A stretch of DNA of 64,000 nt from an uncultured Paracoccaceae bacterium. GTDB taxonomy: Bacteria > Pseudomonadota > Alphaproteobacteria > Rhodobacterales > Rhodobacteraceae. The position numbers were made by a program, and so were the translations under genes. Positions within the stretch are counted from its first letter, which is position 1. Each line of letters starts with the position of its first letter. The stretch lies in the NCBI GenBank assembly GCA_947502145.1, contig CANMYO010000001.1, positions 1,481,501 to 1,545,500 of the forward strand, read 5' to 3'. Under the pieces are notes generated by a model. The model was not told the origin of the DNA. It ran no database searches and saw nothing but the letters and a program-made list of their open reading frames with translations. Shown here piece after piece: positions 41,134-50,025 of the stretch.

Positions 41134-44100
41134 TTGCGTTTTTCCAGACTGCGGCTGAATGGCTTCAAGAGCTTTGTGGACCCGACCGATCTGGTGATCG
41201 CGGACGGGTTGACGGGTGTTGTCGGCCCCAATGGCTGCGGCAAGTCCAACCTGCTGGAAGCCTTGCGGTGGGTGATGGGTGAGAACCGCCCCACGGCGAT
41301 GCGCGGCGGCGGCATGGAAGATGTCATTTTTGCCGGGGCCGCCACGCGCCCGGCGCGCAACTTTGCCGAGGTGTCGTTGCACATCGACAATGCTGAACGG
41401 CTGGCGCCGGCGGCGTTCAACGATGCAGACACGCTGGAAATCGTGCGACGGATCACCCGTGATGCGGGGTCGGCCTATAAGGTTGGTGCCAAGGATGTGC
41501 GTGCGCGGGATGTGCAGATGCTGTTTGCCGATGCCTCGACCGGGGCCCATTCCCCGGCGCTGGTGCGGCAGGGTCAAATCAGTGAGCTGATCAACGCCAA
41601 GCCAAAGGCCCGGCGGCGCATTCTGGAGGAAGCGGCCGGGATTTCGGGGCTTTATCAGCGCCGCCATGAGGCGGAACTGAAGTTGCGAGGGGCTGAAACC
41701 AACCTGACGCGGGTTGACGATGTGGTTGAGCAGCTGGCCGCGCAGCTGTCGCAACTGGCGCGGCAGGCCCGCCAGGCCGCCCGGTACCGGGAGATCGGCA
41801 GCGCGTTGCGGCAGGCCGATGGGCTGTTGCTTTACCGGCGGTGGAAAGAGGCGGATGAGGCGCTGTTTGCCGCGCAGGCGCAATTGCGCGAACGCACGAC
41901 GGCTGCGGCCCAGGCGGAAACCAACGCCCGGCAGGCGGCAAAGGGGCGGGCAGAGGCAGAAGCCGCCCTGCCGCCGTTTCGCGAGGAAGAAGCGATTGCG
42001 GCCGCGGTGTTGCAGCGTCTGGCGGTGCAGCGTGACACGCTGGCCGATCAGGAAGCCCGTGCCGTTGCGGCGATTGAAACCCTGCAGGCGCGGATTGAAC
42101 AGCTGTCGCGCGACATGGCGCGCGAATCCGGGCTGAACCGAGATGCCGGTGAGACGATTGAGCGTCTTGAATGGGAAGCCGGGGAAATCGCCAAGGCGGG
42201 CGAGGGCCACGCCGAAAAGCTGGACGCGGCGCGCAATGCGGCATCTGAGGCGGCGCTGACTTTGCAGGCCCGCGAGGAAGATTTGTCGCAGCTGACCGAA
42301 GATGTGGCGCGCCTTGCCGCGCGGCATCAGTCTGCGCAGCGCCTGTTGGACGACAGCCGGACGACATTGCAGAAATCCGAAACTGAAGAGGCGAAGGCCA
42401 AGGCGGCGATGGCCGAGGCACGGGCCACGCTGGCGCGGGCCGAAGCGGATTTTGCAAGCGCCGGACAGGCCGAGGCGCAGGCTGTGGCCACCGCTGCTGC
42501 GGCGGATGAGACCCTGCTGGCGGCAGAAGCGGCCCGGGCTGACACACAGGCCCGCGAGAGCGACGCACGTGGCAAGCGATCCGAGGCAGAGGGCGAGGCC
42601 AATGCGCTGCGCGCCGAAGTCGCCGCATTGGCGCGCATGGTGGAACGGGACACCGCTGAGGGCGGGCAGGTGCTGGACCTGCTGCGGGTTGATTCAGGTT
42701 ATGAAAAGGCACTGGGTGCGGCGCTGGCTGATGATCTGCGCGCTCCGGCGGTCGATGCGGATGCAAAAAGCGGCTGGGCCGCATTGCCGGGCTATGCCGA
42801 CCCGCAAACCCTGCCTGCCGGGGTCAAGGCGCTGACCAACTTTGTGTCGGTGCCGGATGTGCTGGTCCGGCGCATGGGCCAGGTGGGTCTGGTGGATGCC
42901 ACCGAAGGTGCGCGTTTGCAGGCCGATCTGAAACCGGGGCAGCGGTTGGTATCTGCAGAGGGTGATCTGTGGCGCTGGGACGGCTTCCGGGCCGGGGCCG
43001 AGGATGCGCCGTCGGCGGCCGCCCTGCGGTTGCAGCAACTGAACCGCCTTGCGGGGTTGAAGCTGGATCTCGAAGCGGCCAGCGCCACGGCACAGGGCAT
43101 GGTGCAGGCGCATGAGGCGCTGACCGCGCGGCTGGCGGAACTGACCGAAGCAGATCAGAAGGCGCGGCAGGCGCGGCGCGATGCGGATCGTTTGGTTGCG
43201 GATGCAAACCGGGCGCTGAGCCGGGCCGAAGCCGATCGCAATCTGAGCCAGGGCCGGGTGGAATCGCAGGCGCTGGCCGCAAAACGCCATGCCGAAGAGG
43301 CGATGGCGGCGCGGGCATCGCTCGCTGAGGCGGAAAAGGCATCGGGTGATCTTGATGATCTGGATGCGGCCCGCGCAGAGGTCGAAGACATCAAGATGAC
43401 GGTCGAGGCGGCGCGGATCACGATGATGTCGCGGCGGTCGTCACATGACGAAATTCGCCGCGAGGGCGAAGCGCGCCTGAAACGCAGTCAGGAGATCGCC
43501 AAAGAGGTTTCGGGCTGGAAGCACCGGCTTGAGACGGCCAACAAACGCACCGCGGAACTGGAAGAGCGCAAGGCGGAGTCGGAGCTGGCGCTGAAGGATG
43601 CGACGGCGGCACCGGAGGAAATAGCCGCCAAACGCGCCGAACTGGCGGATGCAATTGATACGGCCGAAACCCGGCGCAAGGCGGCGGCCGATATTCTTGC
43701 CACGGCGGAAACCGCCTTGCGCGCGGCCAATGATGCAGAGCGTGAAGCGGAGCGTGAAGCCTCGGAAGCGCGCGAGGCGCGGGCGCGGTCAGAGGCGCGC
43801 GCGGATGCGGCGCGCGAGACGGTCGAGGCCGCGGCGGAACGGATCATGGAAGCGCAGGAGGTGACGCCGGATGCGCTGCTGGAGGCGCTGGACGTTGACC
43901 CCGACAAGATGCCAGACGCCGAAAAGATCGAGGCGCAGGTCAATACCTACAAGCGGCAGCGGGATGCGCTGGGCGCGGTGAACCTGCGCGCCGAGGAAGA
44001 TTCAAAAGAGGTGCGCGAAGAGCACGACACGCTGGTCAATGAAAAGGCCGATCTGGAGGCTGCGATCGCGGCGCTGCGGTCCGGCATTGCGGCGCTGAAC

Positions 44101-44589
44101 AAAGAAGGTCGTGAGCGGCTGGTGACGGCCTTTGAGCAGGTGAACGGCAGTTTCGGGCAGTTGTTCCGGCATTTGTTTGGCGGCGGCGAGGCCAAACTGG
44201 TGCTGGTGGAATCCGATGATCCGCTTGAGGCCGGTCTGGAGATCATGTGTCAGCCGCCGGGCAAGAAACTGTCGACGCTTTCGCTGTTGTCGGGTGGGGA
44301 GCAGACCCTGACGGCGCTGGCGCTGATCTTTGCGGTCTTCCTGGCCAATCCCGCGCCGATCTGTGTGCTCGACGAGGTGGATGCGCCCCTGGATGATGCC
44401 AATGTCACCCGGTTCTGTGATCTGCTGGACGAGATGGCGCGCCAGACGGACACCCGGTTCCTGATCATCACCCACCATGCGGTCACGATGAGCCGGATGG
44501 ATCGCCTGTTTGGCGTGACGATGGGAGAGCAGGGCGTGTCGCAGCTGGTGTCGGTCGATCTCAAGAAGGCCGAGGCGATGGTGGCCTGA
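41134..44589 (+). CDS. smc: chromosome segregation protein SMC
   Basis: An 1151-residue condensin ATPase that organises and segregates the chromosome. The N-terminal head has Walker A VVGPNGCGKSNLLEAL (about 29-44). Two long coiled coils (about 165-490 and 640-930, very Ala/Glu/Arg-rich) flank a hinge region (about 505-620). The C-terminal head has the signature LSLLSGGEQTLTALAL (near 1048-1063) and Walker B ICVLDEVDAPLDD (near 1077-1089). The start is TTG 41134 with AGGGGGC upstream and the expected MRFSRLRLNGFKSF. scpA and scpB are not in the window. Confidence 0.96.
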   Translation: MRFSRLRLNGFKSFVDPTDLVIADGLTGVVGPNGCGKSNLLEALRWVMGENRPTAMRGGGMEDVIFAGAATRPARNFAEVSLHIDNAERLAPAAFNDADTLEIVRRITRDAGSAYKVGAKDVRARDVQMLFADASTGAHSPALVRQGQISELINAKPKARRRILEEAAGISGLYQRRHEAELKLRGAETNLTRVDDVVEQLAAQLSQLARQARQAARYREIGSALRQADGLLLYRRWKEADEALFAAQAQLRERTTAAAQAETNARQAAKGRAEAEAALPPFREEEAIAAAVLQRLAVQRDTLADQEARAVAAIETLQARIEQLSRDMARESGLNRDAGETIERLEWEAGEIAKAGEGHAEKLDAARNAASEAALTLQAREEDLSQLTEDVARLAARHQSAQRLLDDSRTTLQKSETEEAKAKAAMAEARATLARAEADFASAGQAEAQAVATAAAADETLLAAEAARADTQARESDARGKRSEAEGEANALRAEVAALARMVERDTAEGGQVLDLLRVDSGYEKALGAALADDLRAPAVDADAKSGWAALPGYADPQTLPAGVKALTNFVSVPDVLVRRMGQVGLVDATEGARLQADLKPGQRLVSAEGDLWRWDGFRAGAEDAPSAAALRLQQLNRLAGLKLDLEAASATAQGMVQAHEALTARLAELTEADQKARQARRDADRLVADANRALSRAEADRNLSQGRVESQALAAKRHAEEAMAARASLAEAEKASGDLDDLDAARAEVEDIKMTVEAARITMMSRRSSHDEIRREGEARLKRSQEIAKEVSGWKHRLETANKRTAELEERKAESELALKDATAAPEEIAAKRAELADAIDTAETRRKAAADILATAETALRAANDAEREAEREASEAREARARSEARADAARETVEAAAERIMEAQEVTPDALLEALDVDPDKMPDAEKIEAQVNTYKRQRDALGAVNLRAEEDSKEVREEHDTLVNEKADLEAAIAALRSGIAALNKEGRERLVTAFEQVNGSFGQLFRHLFGGGEAKLVLVESDDPLEAGLEIMCQPPGKKLSTLSLLSGGEQTLTALALIFAVFLANPAPICVLDEVDAPLDDANVTRFCDLLDEMARQTDTRFLIITHHAVTMSRMDRLFGVTMGEQGVSQLVSVDLKKAEAMVA

Positions 44590-44660
44590 GGCATGCTCGC
44601 TTGATTGTGAGTGGTGAGCCGGGTGGCTTGGCCTATGGTGGGGCAACCAAAGGAGCCCCG

Positions 44661-45017
44661 ATGCGATTTATTCTTCCGATAGTGATGATGGCAAGCCCGG
44701 CGGTGGCGCAGGAATTTGTACCACGTGAGGGGGATGTGGTGCTGGATGCGGCGGCGATGGCGGCGGACGTCGTGGGCGCGCGCCATGAGTTTTACGATGG
44801 CGGCGTGTCGTTCTTTTCGGTGTCGGGCACCTATACCTACACCTATGCGGATGGCGGGCGGGCATACGGCAGTTACGAATTGCGGGATGGCGGTGCCGGC
44901 GGGGTTGTCTGCACGTCCTTTGCGCAGGGGTTTTCGCGCTGCGATATGTATGTGCGAAATGCGGACCGGCTGGTGCTGATCACGCAGGACGGGGATCGGT
45001 TTCCGGTGCGGCCCTAA
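44661..45017 (+). CDS. small secreted protein, hypothetical
   Basis: A 118-residue protein with a short signal peptide (MRFILPIVMMASPAVAQ) and a mature domain with a YDGGVSFFSVSGTYTYTYADGG segment, beta-rich by pattern, and two cysteines (about 83 and 91) that could form a disulfide. I do not recognise a family. ATG 44661 has AGGAG 5 bases upstream; the frame is open 20 codons further. It follows smc by 70 bases, and a copy of the palindromic element lies just after its stop. Confidence 0.78.
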   Translation: MRFILPIVMMASPAVAQEFVPREGDVVLDAAAMAADVVGARHEFYDGGVSFFSVSGTYTYTYADGGRAYGSYELRDGGAGGVVCTSFAQGFSRCDMYVRNADRLVLITQDGDRFPVRP

Positions 45018-45030
45018 CGGCCCGGGCCGT

Positions 45031-45080
45031 CGTGCGACGCTGTTGCGCTGACGCGCAAGGCGCCCCGCCCACCGTCCCGT
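45031..45080 (+). repeat. dispersed palindromic element, copy 5
   Basis: This lies between the stop of the secreted-protein gene and the convergent transglycosylase stop at 45081. The left core is TGCGACGCTG; the inner stem is TTGCGC (45043-45048), loop TGAC, GCGCAA (45053-45058); the right core is GGCGCCCCGCCCACCGTCCC. Confidence 0.82.
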
Positions 45081-46244
45081 TCAGAGTTTGCCAAGAAGTT
45101 CCGGTGTGGGCCATGCATCCGCAGGCAGGCCGAGGCGTTGTTGTTCGACCTGCACCGCGGCGCGGGTTTTGGCCCCGAGAATTCCGTCGATGCCACCCAC
45201 GTCATGGCCCAGTGCTGTAAGTTTTTCCTGCAGGCGCATCATGTCTTCACCCGCAAGCCCGGTATCGGGGTTGCCCGCGTCATAGGCCGGTGCGCCCATC
45301 AGACGGGTGCCAAAGTAGGCCGCGGTTGTGACGTAGACAAAGCTTTTGTTCCATTCGAAATAGACGTCAAAGTTGGGATAGGCGAGGAAGGCAGGTCCCT
45401 TGCGCCCCATCGGCAAAAGCACCGATGCGGGCAGATCCGCCGGGCCAAGGGCACCGGTGCGGGCGGTCACGCCCGATGCCTGCCAGTCTGCAACGCTGCG
45501 TTTGTGATTGAGCCCCGTCAGCGACCAGTCGAGATCGGCGGGCACGCGAATTTCCTGCAGCCACGGTTCATTGGCGCGCCAACCAAGGTTTGACAGCACA
45601 TTGGCCCCCGACAGCAGGGCATCGGGCGCAGAGGTCTTGAGCGTCACCCGGCCGTCCCCATCCCCATCGCGGCCATAGGCGATGATGTCTTCGGGCAGCA
45701 TCTGGACCTGACCGATTTCGCCCGCCCAGGCTCCGGTGGTGGTGGCAGGATCAAAATCGCCACGCGCGGCCAATGCGATGCCGGCAATCAGCTGGGGGCG
45801 GAACAGTTCTGGCCGGCGGCAATCATGGGCCAGCGTCAGCAGGGCGTTGCGCGTATTGAAGTTGCCCTGCACCTGGCCGAAATCGGTTTCGAAGGCCCAA
45901 AACGCAAGGATGACGCCGCGGGGAATACCATATTCGGCGGCGATCCGGTCAAAGGTCGCATCGTGGCGGTCGCCATAGATGCGCCCGTTATCAAGGCGGT
46001 TCTGGCTGATCAGCCGCCGGGAAAAGTCGATGAAATCGCGCTGAAAGACGCCCTGCGCGCGGTCGGCCTTGATCACGTTGGGATCAAGGGCGGCCCCGGC
46101 AAAGAAGGCGTCGACGTCGGTGGCGGCAATGCCTTTTGACACTGCCTCTGCCTTGACGCCTGCGATAAATGCGGGCAACGGACCACCGCAGGTCTGGGCG
46201 CTGGCGTGGCCAGCCAAAAGGGTCAGGATCAGGGCGATGCGCAT
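45081..46244 (-). CDS. MltB-family lytic murein transglycosylase with peptidoglycan-binding domain
   Basis: A 387-residue periplasmic enzyme with a signal peptide (about 1-16). The SLT_2/MltB domain (about 22-310) has the catalytic Glu in ILAFWAFETDFGQVQGNFNT (about 112-131) and AGEIGQVQMLPEDIIAYG (about 174-191). A C-terminal PG_binding_1 domain (about 330-387) contains MMRLQEKLTALGHDVGGIDG and GAKTRAAVQ. There is no lipobox Cys after the signal, so it is soluble. It cleaves glycan strands. A second transglycosylase of different type is at 25.7 kb. It is separated from the cbiB stop by 39 bases on the same strand. Confidence 0.93.
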   Translation of the reverse strand: MRIALILTLLAGHASAQTCGGPLPAFIAGVKAEAVSKGIAATDVDAFFAGAALDPNVIKADRAQGVFQRDFIDFSRRLISQNRLDNGRIYGDRHDATFDRIAAEYGIPRGVILAFWAFETDFGQVQGNFNTRNALLTLAHDCRRPELFRPQLIAGIALAARGDFDPATTTGAWAGEIGQVQMLPEDIIAYGRDGDGDGRVTLKTSAPDALLSGANVLSNLGWRANEPWLQEIRVPADLDWSLTGLNHKRSVADWQASGVTARTGALGPADLPASVLLPMGRKGPAFLAYPNFDVYFEWNKSFVYVTTAAYFGTRLMGAPAYDAGNPDTGLAGEDMMRLQEKLTALGHDVGGIDGILGAKTRAAVQVEQQRLGLPADAWPTPELLGKL

Positions 46245-46283
46245 GGGTCTCTCCGCTTTGGTTCGCGAAAGCCTAGCAGCGGC

Positions 46284-47192
46284 CTAACTGATCAGAAAGA
46301 GGCCGATCACAAGGGCGGGGAAAAGCGCCGCTGCCCAGACCCGCCAGAGGACGCCAAGGGTTTCGATGATGTGATCGGCGCCGAGATCGCGGATGCCCTT
46401 TTCGTTCACGAAGGGAAAATCCAACATCTCACCGTGGTAGGTGCGCGGCCCTGACAGGGCGAAGTTGAGCGCATGGGCCAGCGCGGCTTCGGGCCAACCG
46501 GCATTGACCGAGCGATGGCGCGGGGCGTCTTCGCGGACGCTGTCAAAGGTGTCAAAGCGGAACGTGACCAGAATGATCAGCCCGGCCGTGAGCCGGGCGG
46601 GCAGCCAGTTGAGCAGATCGTCAAAACGCGCCGCCGCCCAGCCGAACTCTGCATGGCGCTGGGTGCGGTAGCCGATCATGCTGTCAGCCGTATTGGTGAA
46701 CTTGTAGAGCAGCAGGCCGGGCAGACCAAGAATCGCAAACCAGAACAGCGGCGCGATGACCCCGTCGGACAGATTTTCCGCGGCACTTTCGATCGCGGCG
46801 CGGGCGACCGCGGGGTCATCCATATCGGTTGTGTCACGGCCAACGATCTGGGCCACCGCCGCGCGCCCGGCTTCGCCCGAGATCCGCATCCCGCGGGCAA
46901 CGGCGCGGACGTGATCATGCAGCGATCGCTGTGCCAGCAGAACCGCGAGCACGAGAATATCAACAACGGTGCCGGGAATGGCGTGCAGGACGAGGCCCAG
47001 CACCACCGCGACAAGGCCCAGCCCAATCAGTGCAACAATGCCTTTCGCCTTGCGGGCCGATCCGACGTTCAATGCCTCGTCCATCCATCCCACAAGCCGC
47101 CCCATCAACACGGCGGGGTGCGGGATACGGTCCCAGATCGCTTTTGGCTCTCCGAAGATGGCATCCAGGATCATGGCAAGGGCGATGGTCAA
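46284..47192 (-). CDS. cbiB: adenosylcobinamide-phosphate synthase CbiB/CobD
   Basis: A 302-residue inner-membrane protein that joins adenosylcobyric acid to aminopropanol (phosphate). Family features are DAIFGEPKAIWDRIPHPAVLMGRLVGWMDEALN near the start, DDPAVARAAIESAAENLSDGVIAPLFW (about 123-149) and KFTNTADSMIGYR (about 164-176), plus several helices. TTG 47192 is preceded by GGAGG at 7 bases and overlaps the cobC stop as TTGA; ATG 47174 is a weaker alternative. It is the last gene of the DUF1636-cobC-cbiB block. Confidence 0.95.
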   Translation of the reverse strand: MTIALAMILDAIFGEPKAIWDRIPHPAVLMGRLVGWMDEALNVGSARKAKGIVALIGLGLVAVVLGLVLHAIPGTVVDILVLAVLLAQRSLHDHVRAVARGMRISGEAGRAAVAQIVGRDTTDMDDPAVARAAIESAAENLSDGVIAPLFWFAILGLPGLLLYKFTNTADSMIGYRTQRHAEFGWAAARFDDLLNWLPARLTAGLIILVTFRFDTFDSVREDAPRHRSVNAGWPEAALAHALNFALSGPRTYHGEMLDFPFVNEKGIRDLGADHIIETLGVLWRVWAAALFPALVIGLFLIS

Positions 47193-48124
47193 AATGCGGC
47201 CTCCAGCTGGGTCCAGCGGTCAGGGTGGGGCAGGCCAAGTCTGATCCAGTTATCGGAGTAAGGGAAGGTGCGGCTCCAGATTTTGTGGCGCGCGAGGTGC
47301 GCCTGTGCGGCGGCGGCGTCCTGCACTTCATAGAGCCGAAAAAGCGTGGTGCCGCCCAAGGTGCGTGCGCCTTGTCGCCTCATGAGGTCATCAAGGCGGG
47401 CAGCATCGTCAGAGAGCCGTTGCCGTGTCTCATCGGCCCAAGTAGGGTCCGAAAGCGCCTCTGCGCCGATTTGCAGCGCGGGGCCCGCGACCTGCCACGG
47501 GCCAAGCGCCTCGCGCAGGTCAGCGATGATCCCGGGGTCCCCGATGGCAAAGCCCAATCGCAGGCCCGCAAGGCCCCAGAACTTGCCAAAGCTTTTGAGC
47601 AGGATGGTGCCGGGGCGCGCGGCAAGGGCGATGTGGCTGTCCCCCGGCGTGGTGTCGCAAAAGCTCTCGTCGATCACGGTCAGCGGGGCCGCAAGCTGCG
47701 CCGCGGGCCATGTCACCCCGTCCGGGTTATTGGGATGCACGACGACAAGCGCGTCGGCGGCATCATCCTGCAAGGTCCAGCCGGCAGCGCGGAACGCCGC
47801 GCCGTGTTCGTTGTAGGTGGGTCCGGGGATCGACACCTGCCCGGCAGGGCGCATGCGCGGCAATTGCGCGATCAGGGCTGACGCCCCGGCAGCGGGCAGA
47901 ATCTCCGCACCGTCGGGGACGGTCCAATAGCTGCGCGCCAGCCCGATCAACCGGTCAAAGGCATTGCGGTCAGGCAGGGCCGTCCATGCGTCATGGCTGA
48001 GCCTTGGCATTGGATAGGGCACCGGATTGATCCCGGTCGACAGGTCCAGCCAGTCACGGCGCGCACCACCATACTGGGCAATCGCGGCATCCAGACCGCC
48101 GCCATGGTCACGAACCCTGGTCAT
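47189..48124 (-). CDS. cobC: threonine-phosphate decarboxylase CobC
   Basis: A 311-residue PLP class I/II aminotransferase-fold enzyme that makes the (R)-1-amino-2-propanol phosphate arm of cobalamin (CobC in Pseudomonas naming, CobD in Salmonella). Evidence: MTRVRDHGGGLDAAIAQYGG, WLDLSTGINPVPYP (substrate-binding start, about 24-37), VVHPNNPDG (about 127-135), and the PLP-lysine segment LLKSFGKFWGLAGLRLGFA (about 174-192). ATG 48124 overlaps the DUF1636 stop; the longer frame is not needed. It is coupled to cbiB, whose product uses its product. Confidence 0.93.
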   Translation of the reverse strand: MTRVRDHGGGLDAAIAQYGGARRDWLDLSTGINPVPYPMPRLSHDAWTALPDRNAFDRLIGLARSYWTVPDGAEILPAAGASALIAQLPRMRPAGQVSIPGPTYNEHGAAFRAAGWTLQDDAADALVVVHPNNPDGVTWPAAQLAAPLTVIDESFCDTTPGDSHIALAARPGTILLKSFGKFWGLAGLRLGFAIGDPGIIADLREALGPWQVAGPALQIGAEALSDPTWADETRQRLSDDAARLDDLMRRQGARTLGGTTLFRLYEVQDAAAAQAHLARHKIWSRTFPYSDNWIRLGLPHPDRWTQLEAAF

Positions 48125-48495
48125 GTGTCTTCGGGCAGCGGCGCGTGGCGGGTGACAAAGTGGCCTTTGATCGCTTGTGGCCAATCGCGATAGGGTACCT
48201 GACCGGTTTCGGATTCGGCATGTAGCGCGGCATAGCCCACGATCCCCGCCGCAGACTCTGCATCCGGTTCAAACCGGCCCAGCGTATAGTTCAATTTGCC
48301 GTTGGCCTGAATCGTGACGTTGCACCCGTGTTTGCACCCCATCAGGCAGGACACCCGGCGGGTGCGCAGGTTGGGGCGCCCGGCGGCGGCGGACTCGACC
48401 TGGGCGGCCAGAATTTCACCATCGGTCTGGGTCATGTCGCCGGTGTCCCAGCCTTCGCGCTTGCAGGTGTCGCAAACGGTAATCCAAGTGGTCAT
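48121..48495 (-). CDS. DUF1636-family Cys-rich metal/Fe-S protein
   Basis: A 124-residue protein with conserved cysteines in the order C8, C11, C50, C54 and C58 (CDTC then CLMGCKHGC). This resembles 2Fe-2S thioredoxin-like ferredoxins and matches DUF1636 (COG5469) as I know it. It is repeatedly next to cobalamin genes in alphaproteobacteria and may be an electron carrier or metal handler in that pathway; that is inference. ATG 48495 is chosen as MTTWITVCDTC. It overlaps cobC by ATGA and heads that block. Confidence 0.85.
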   Translation of the reverse strand: MTTWITVCDTCKREGWDTGDMTQTDGEILAAQVESAAAGRPNLRTRRVSCLMGCKHGCNVTIQANGKLNYTLGRFEPDAESAAGIVGYAALHAESETGQVPYRDWPQAIKGHFVTRHAPLPEDT

Positions 48496-48596
48496 ATGCG
48501 TTGCCCTTCGTTTCAGGCCCGAGTTCAAGCGGATTTCTGCCAAGGACACAAGCGCGTCGGCGGGTTTTCGTAAAATCTTCCGAACCGTCTGCTGCG

Positions 48597-48611
48597 TTAA
48601 TCTTTCGTTTA
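48597..48611 (+). promoter_or_regulatory. possible CtrA-box-like site upstream of the receiver gene
   Basis: TTAA-N7-TTTA matches the CtrA consensus TTAA-N7-TTAA except for one base. It lies about 85 bases before the receiver gene start, in a low-GC pocket that also holds an inverted repeat TTGTA (48649-48653) / TACAA (48664-48668). Single sites of this type are common by chance. Confidence 0.3.
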
Positions 48612-48692
48612 CCCATTAAGTGAATGAGTGCTTAACGCGCTGGTCAAATTGTAACTTTTTTGATACAAGTGATAAGGGGATTTGGAGGGCAA

Positions 48693-49094
48693 ATGCACGT
48701 ACTGATTGTACAGTCAAATGCACAGCTGGGGTTGCTTTGGCAGCGCCACCTAGAGCGATTGGGTGCGGTTGTGGAACTCGCCACAAGCGGGTCCGCAGCC
48801 GTGGACGCGCTTGAGGTTCACGCATTTGACGTCATCGTGCTTGACCTTGTTCTGGGCGAAGGGTCGGCATTGACGGTCGCGGATGTCGCCAATTATCGCC
48901 TGCCCGATGCCAATGTGATTTTCGTGACCGACACGACATTCTTTTCTGACGGGTCGATCTTTGCCCATAGTGCAAATGCCCGCGCCTTTGTCGAAAAGGC
49001 GACGCCGCCGCAAGACCTTGCGGCGATCGTCGAGCATTATGGTCAGCCGCCTAGCCGCGCCCGTGCGGTTCCAAAAAGTTCGGTTGCGGGTTGA
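48693..49094 (+). CDS. stand-alone, partly degenerate response-regulator receiver protein
   Basis: A 133-residue receiver-fold protein with no output domain. The phospho-acceptor Asp51 is in VIVLDLVLGEG, and the conserved Lys102 in FVEKA. The acidic pair that binds Mg2+ near the first strand is missing: MHVLIVQSNAQ has Gln7, Ser8 and Asn9. The Thr site is in VTDTT. Such proteins may be phosphorylated poorly, or signal by partner binding. ATG 48693 has GGAGGG 4 bases before it. No sensor kinase is nearby. The 3' end overlaps the convergent glutathionyl reductase gene by 44 bases. Confidence 0.85.
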   Translation: MHVLIVQSNAQLGLLWQRHLERLGAVVELATSGSAAVDALEVHAFDVIVLDLVLGEGSALTVADVANYRLPDANVIFVTDTTFFSDGSIFAHSANARAFVEKATPPQDLAAIVEHYGQPPSRARAVPKSSVAG

Positions 49095-50025
49095 TTGGAA
49101 CAATCCGGTGCGGATTGATTGAATCATGACTGTAATGATAGTGCCGCACGATATGGTCAAAGTTGACTGTATCGGCCACGCCGTCCCACTGAAATAGTTC
49201 GCGCGTATATGCCCAGAGGTTGGGATAATCGCGGATATAGTGGCGGTTGCACTTAAAGTGCATGTGATAGACCATATCAAAGCGGACAAGGGTCGTGAAC
49301 GCCCGCCAGTCGGCTTCGGTGATACGATTCCCCATCAGGTAGCGGTTTTTGGAGAGGCGGTCTTCGAGCCAATCCAGCGTGTCAAAAAGCGGACCAACGG
49401 CGGCGTCGTAGGCGGACTGCGAGGTGGCAAAGCCGGATTTGTAGACGCCATTGTTGAGCGTGTCGTAGACGCGGTCATTTATCGGCGCGATGTCTGCCTG
49501 CATTTCGGTTGGCCAATAGTCATCGATATTGCCGGTGATGGCGTCAAAGGCGCTGTTGAACATGCGAATGATTTCGGAGCTTTCGTTTGACACGATGGTT
49601 TCGCGGTCTGTGTCCCAGAGGATCGGCACCGTCACCCGACCCGACATGTCCGGCATCGCCTTGGTATAAATATCGCGCGCAAATGGCAGGCCATAGAGGG
49701 TATCGCCCGTCGCGCCCTTGTCGTCGGTTTCAAACGTCCAGCCCTCTGACAGCATGTCGGGATGCACAACCGAAACACTGATGTGATCGGTCAGATCCTT
49801 GAGTTTGCGGAAGATCAGCGTGCGATGTGCCCAGGGGCACGCGTAGGACACGTAAAGGTGGTAACGGCCGCTTTTTGCCTCGAATCCGCCCTCGCCTGAG
49901 GGGCCGGCGCTGCCGTCCGCGGTGATCCAATTGCGGAATTTTGCGTTGGCGCGTTTGAACGCGCCGCCGGTCGATTTGGTGTCATACCAGACGTCATGCC
50001 AGACGCCGTCAACGAGTTGGCCCAT
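49051..50025 (-). CDS. glutathionyl-hydroquinone reductase (GST Xi class, YqjG/ECM4-like)
   Basis: A 324-residue cytosolic glutathione transferase of the Xi class that removes glutathione from glutathionyl-hydroquinones. The catalytic Cys63 is in YACPWAHRTL, the class hallmark (CPWAHR rather than CPxC). Other matches are GRVTVPILWDTDRETIVSNESSEIIRMFN (about 129-157), RYLMGNRITEADWRAFTTLVRFD (about 228-250) and the end PHGRG. The length is normal. Its last 44 bases overlap the convergent receiver gene. Confidence 0.95.
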   Translation of the reverse strand: MGQLVDGVWHDVWYDTKSTGGAFKRANAKFRNWITADGSAGPSGEGGFEAKSGRYHLYVSYACPWAHRTLIFRKLKDLTDHISVSVVHPDMLSEGWTFETDDKGATGDTLYGLPFARDIYTKAMPDMSGRVTVPILWDTDRETIVSNESSEIIRMFNSAFDAITGNIDDYWPTEMQADIAPINDRVYDTLNNGVYKSGFATSQSAYDAAVGPLFDTLDWLEDRLSKNRYLMGNRITEADWRAFTTLVRFDMVYHMHFKCNRHYIRDYPNLWAYTRELFQWDGVADTVNFDHIVRHYHYSHDSINPHRIVPINPQPNFLEPHGRG

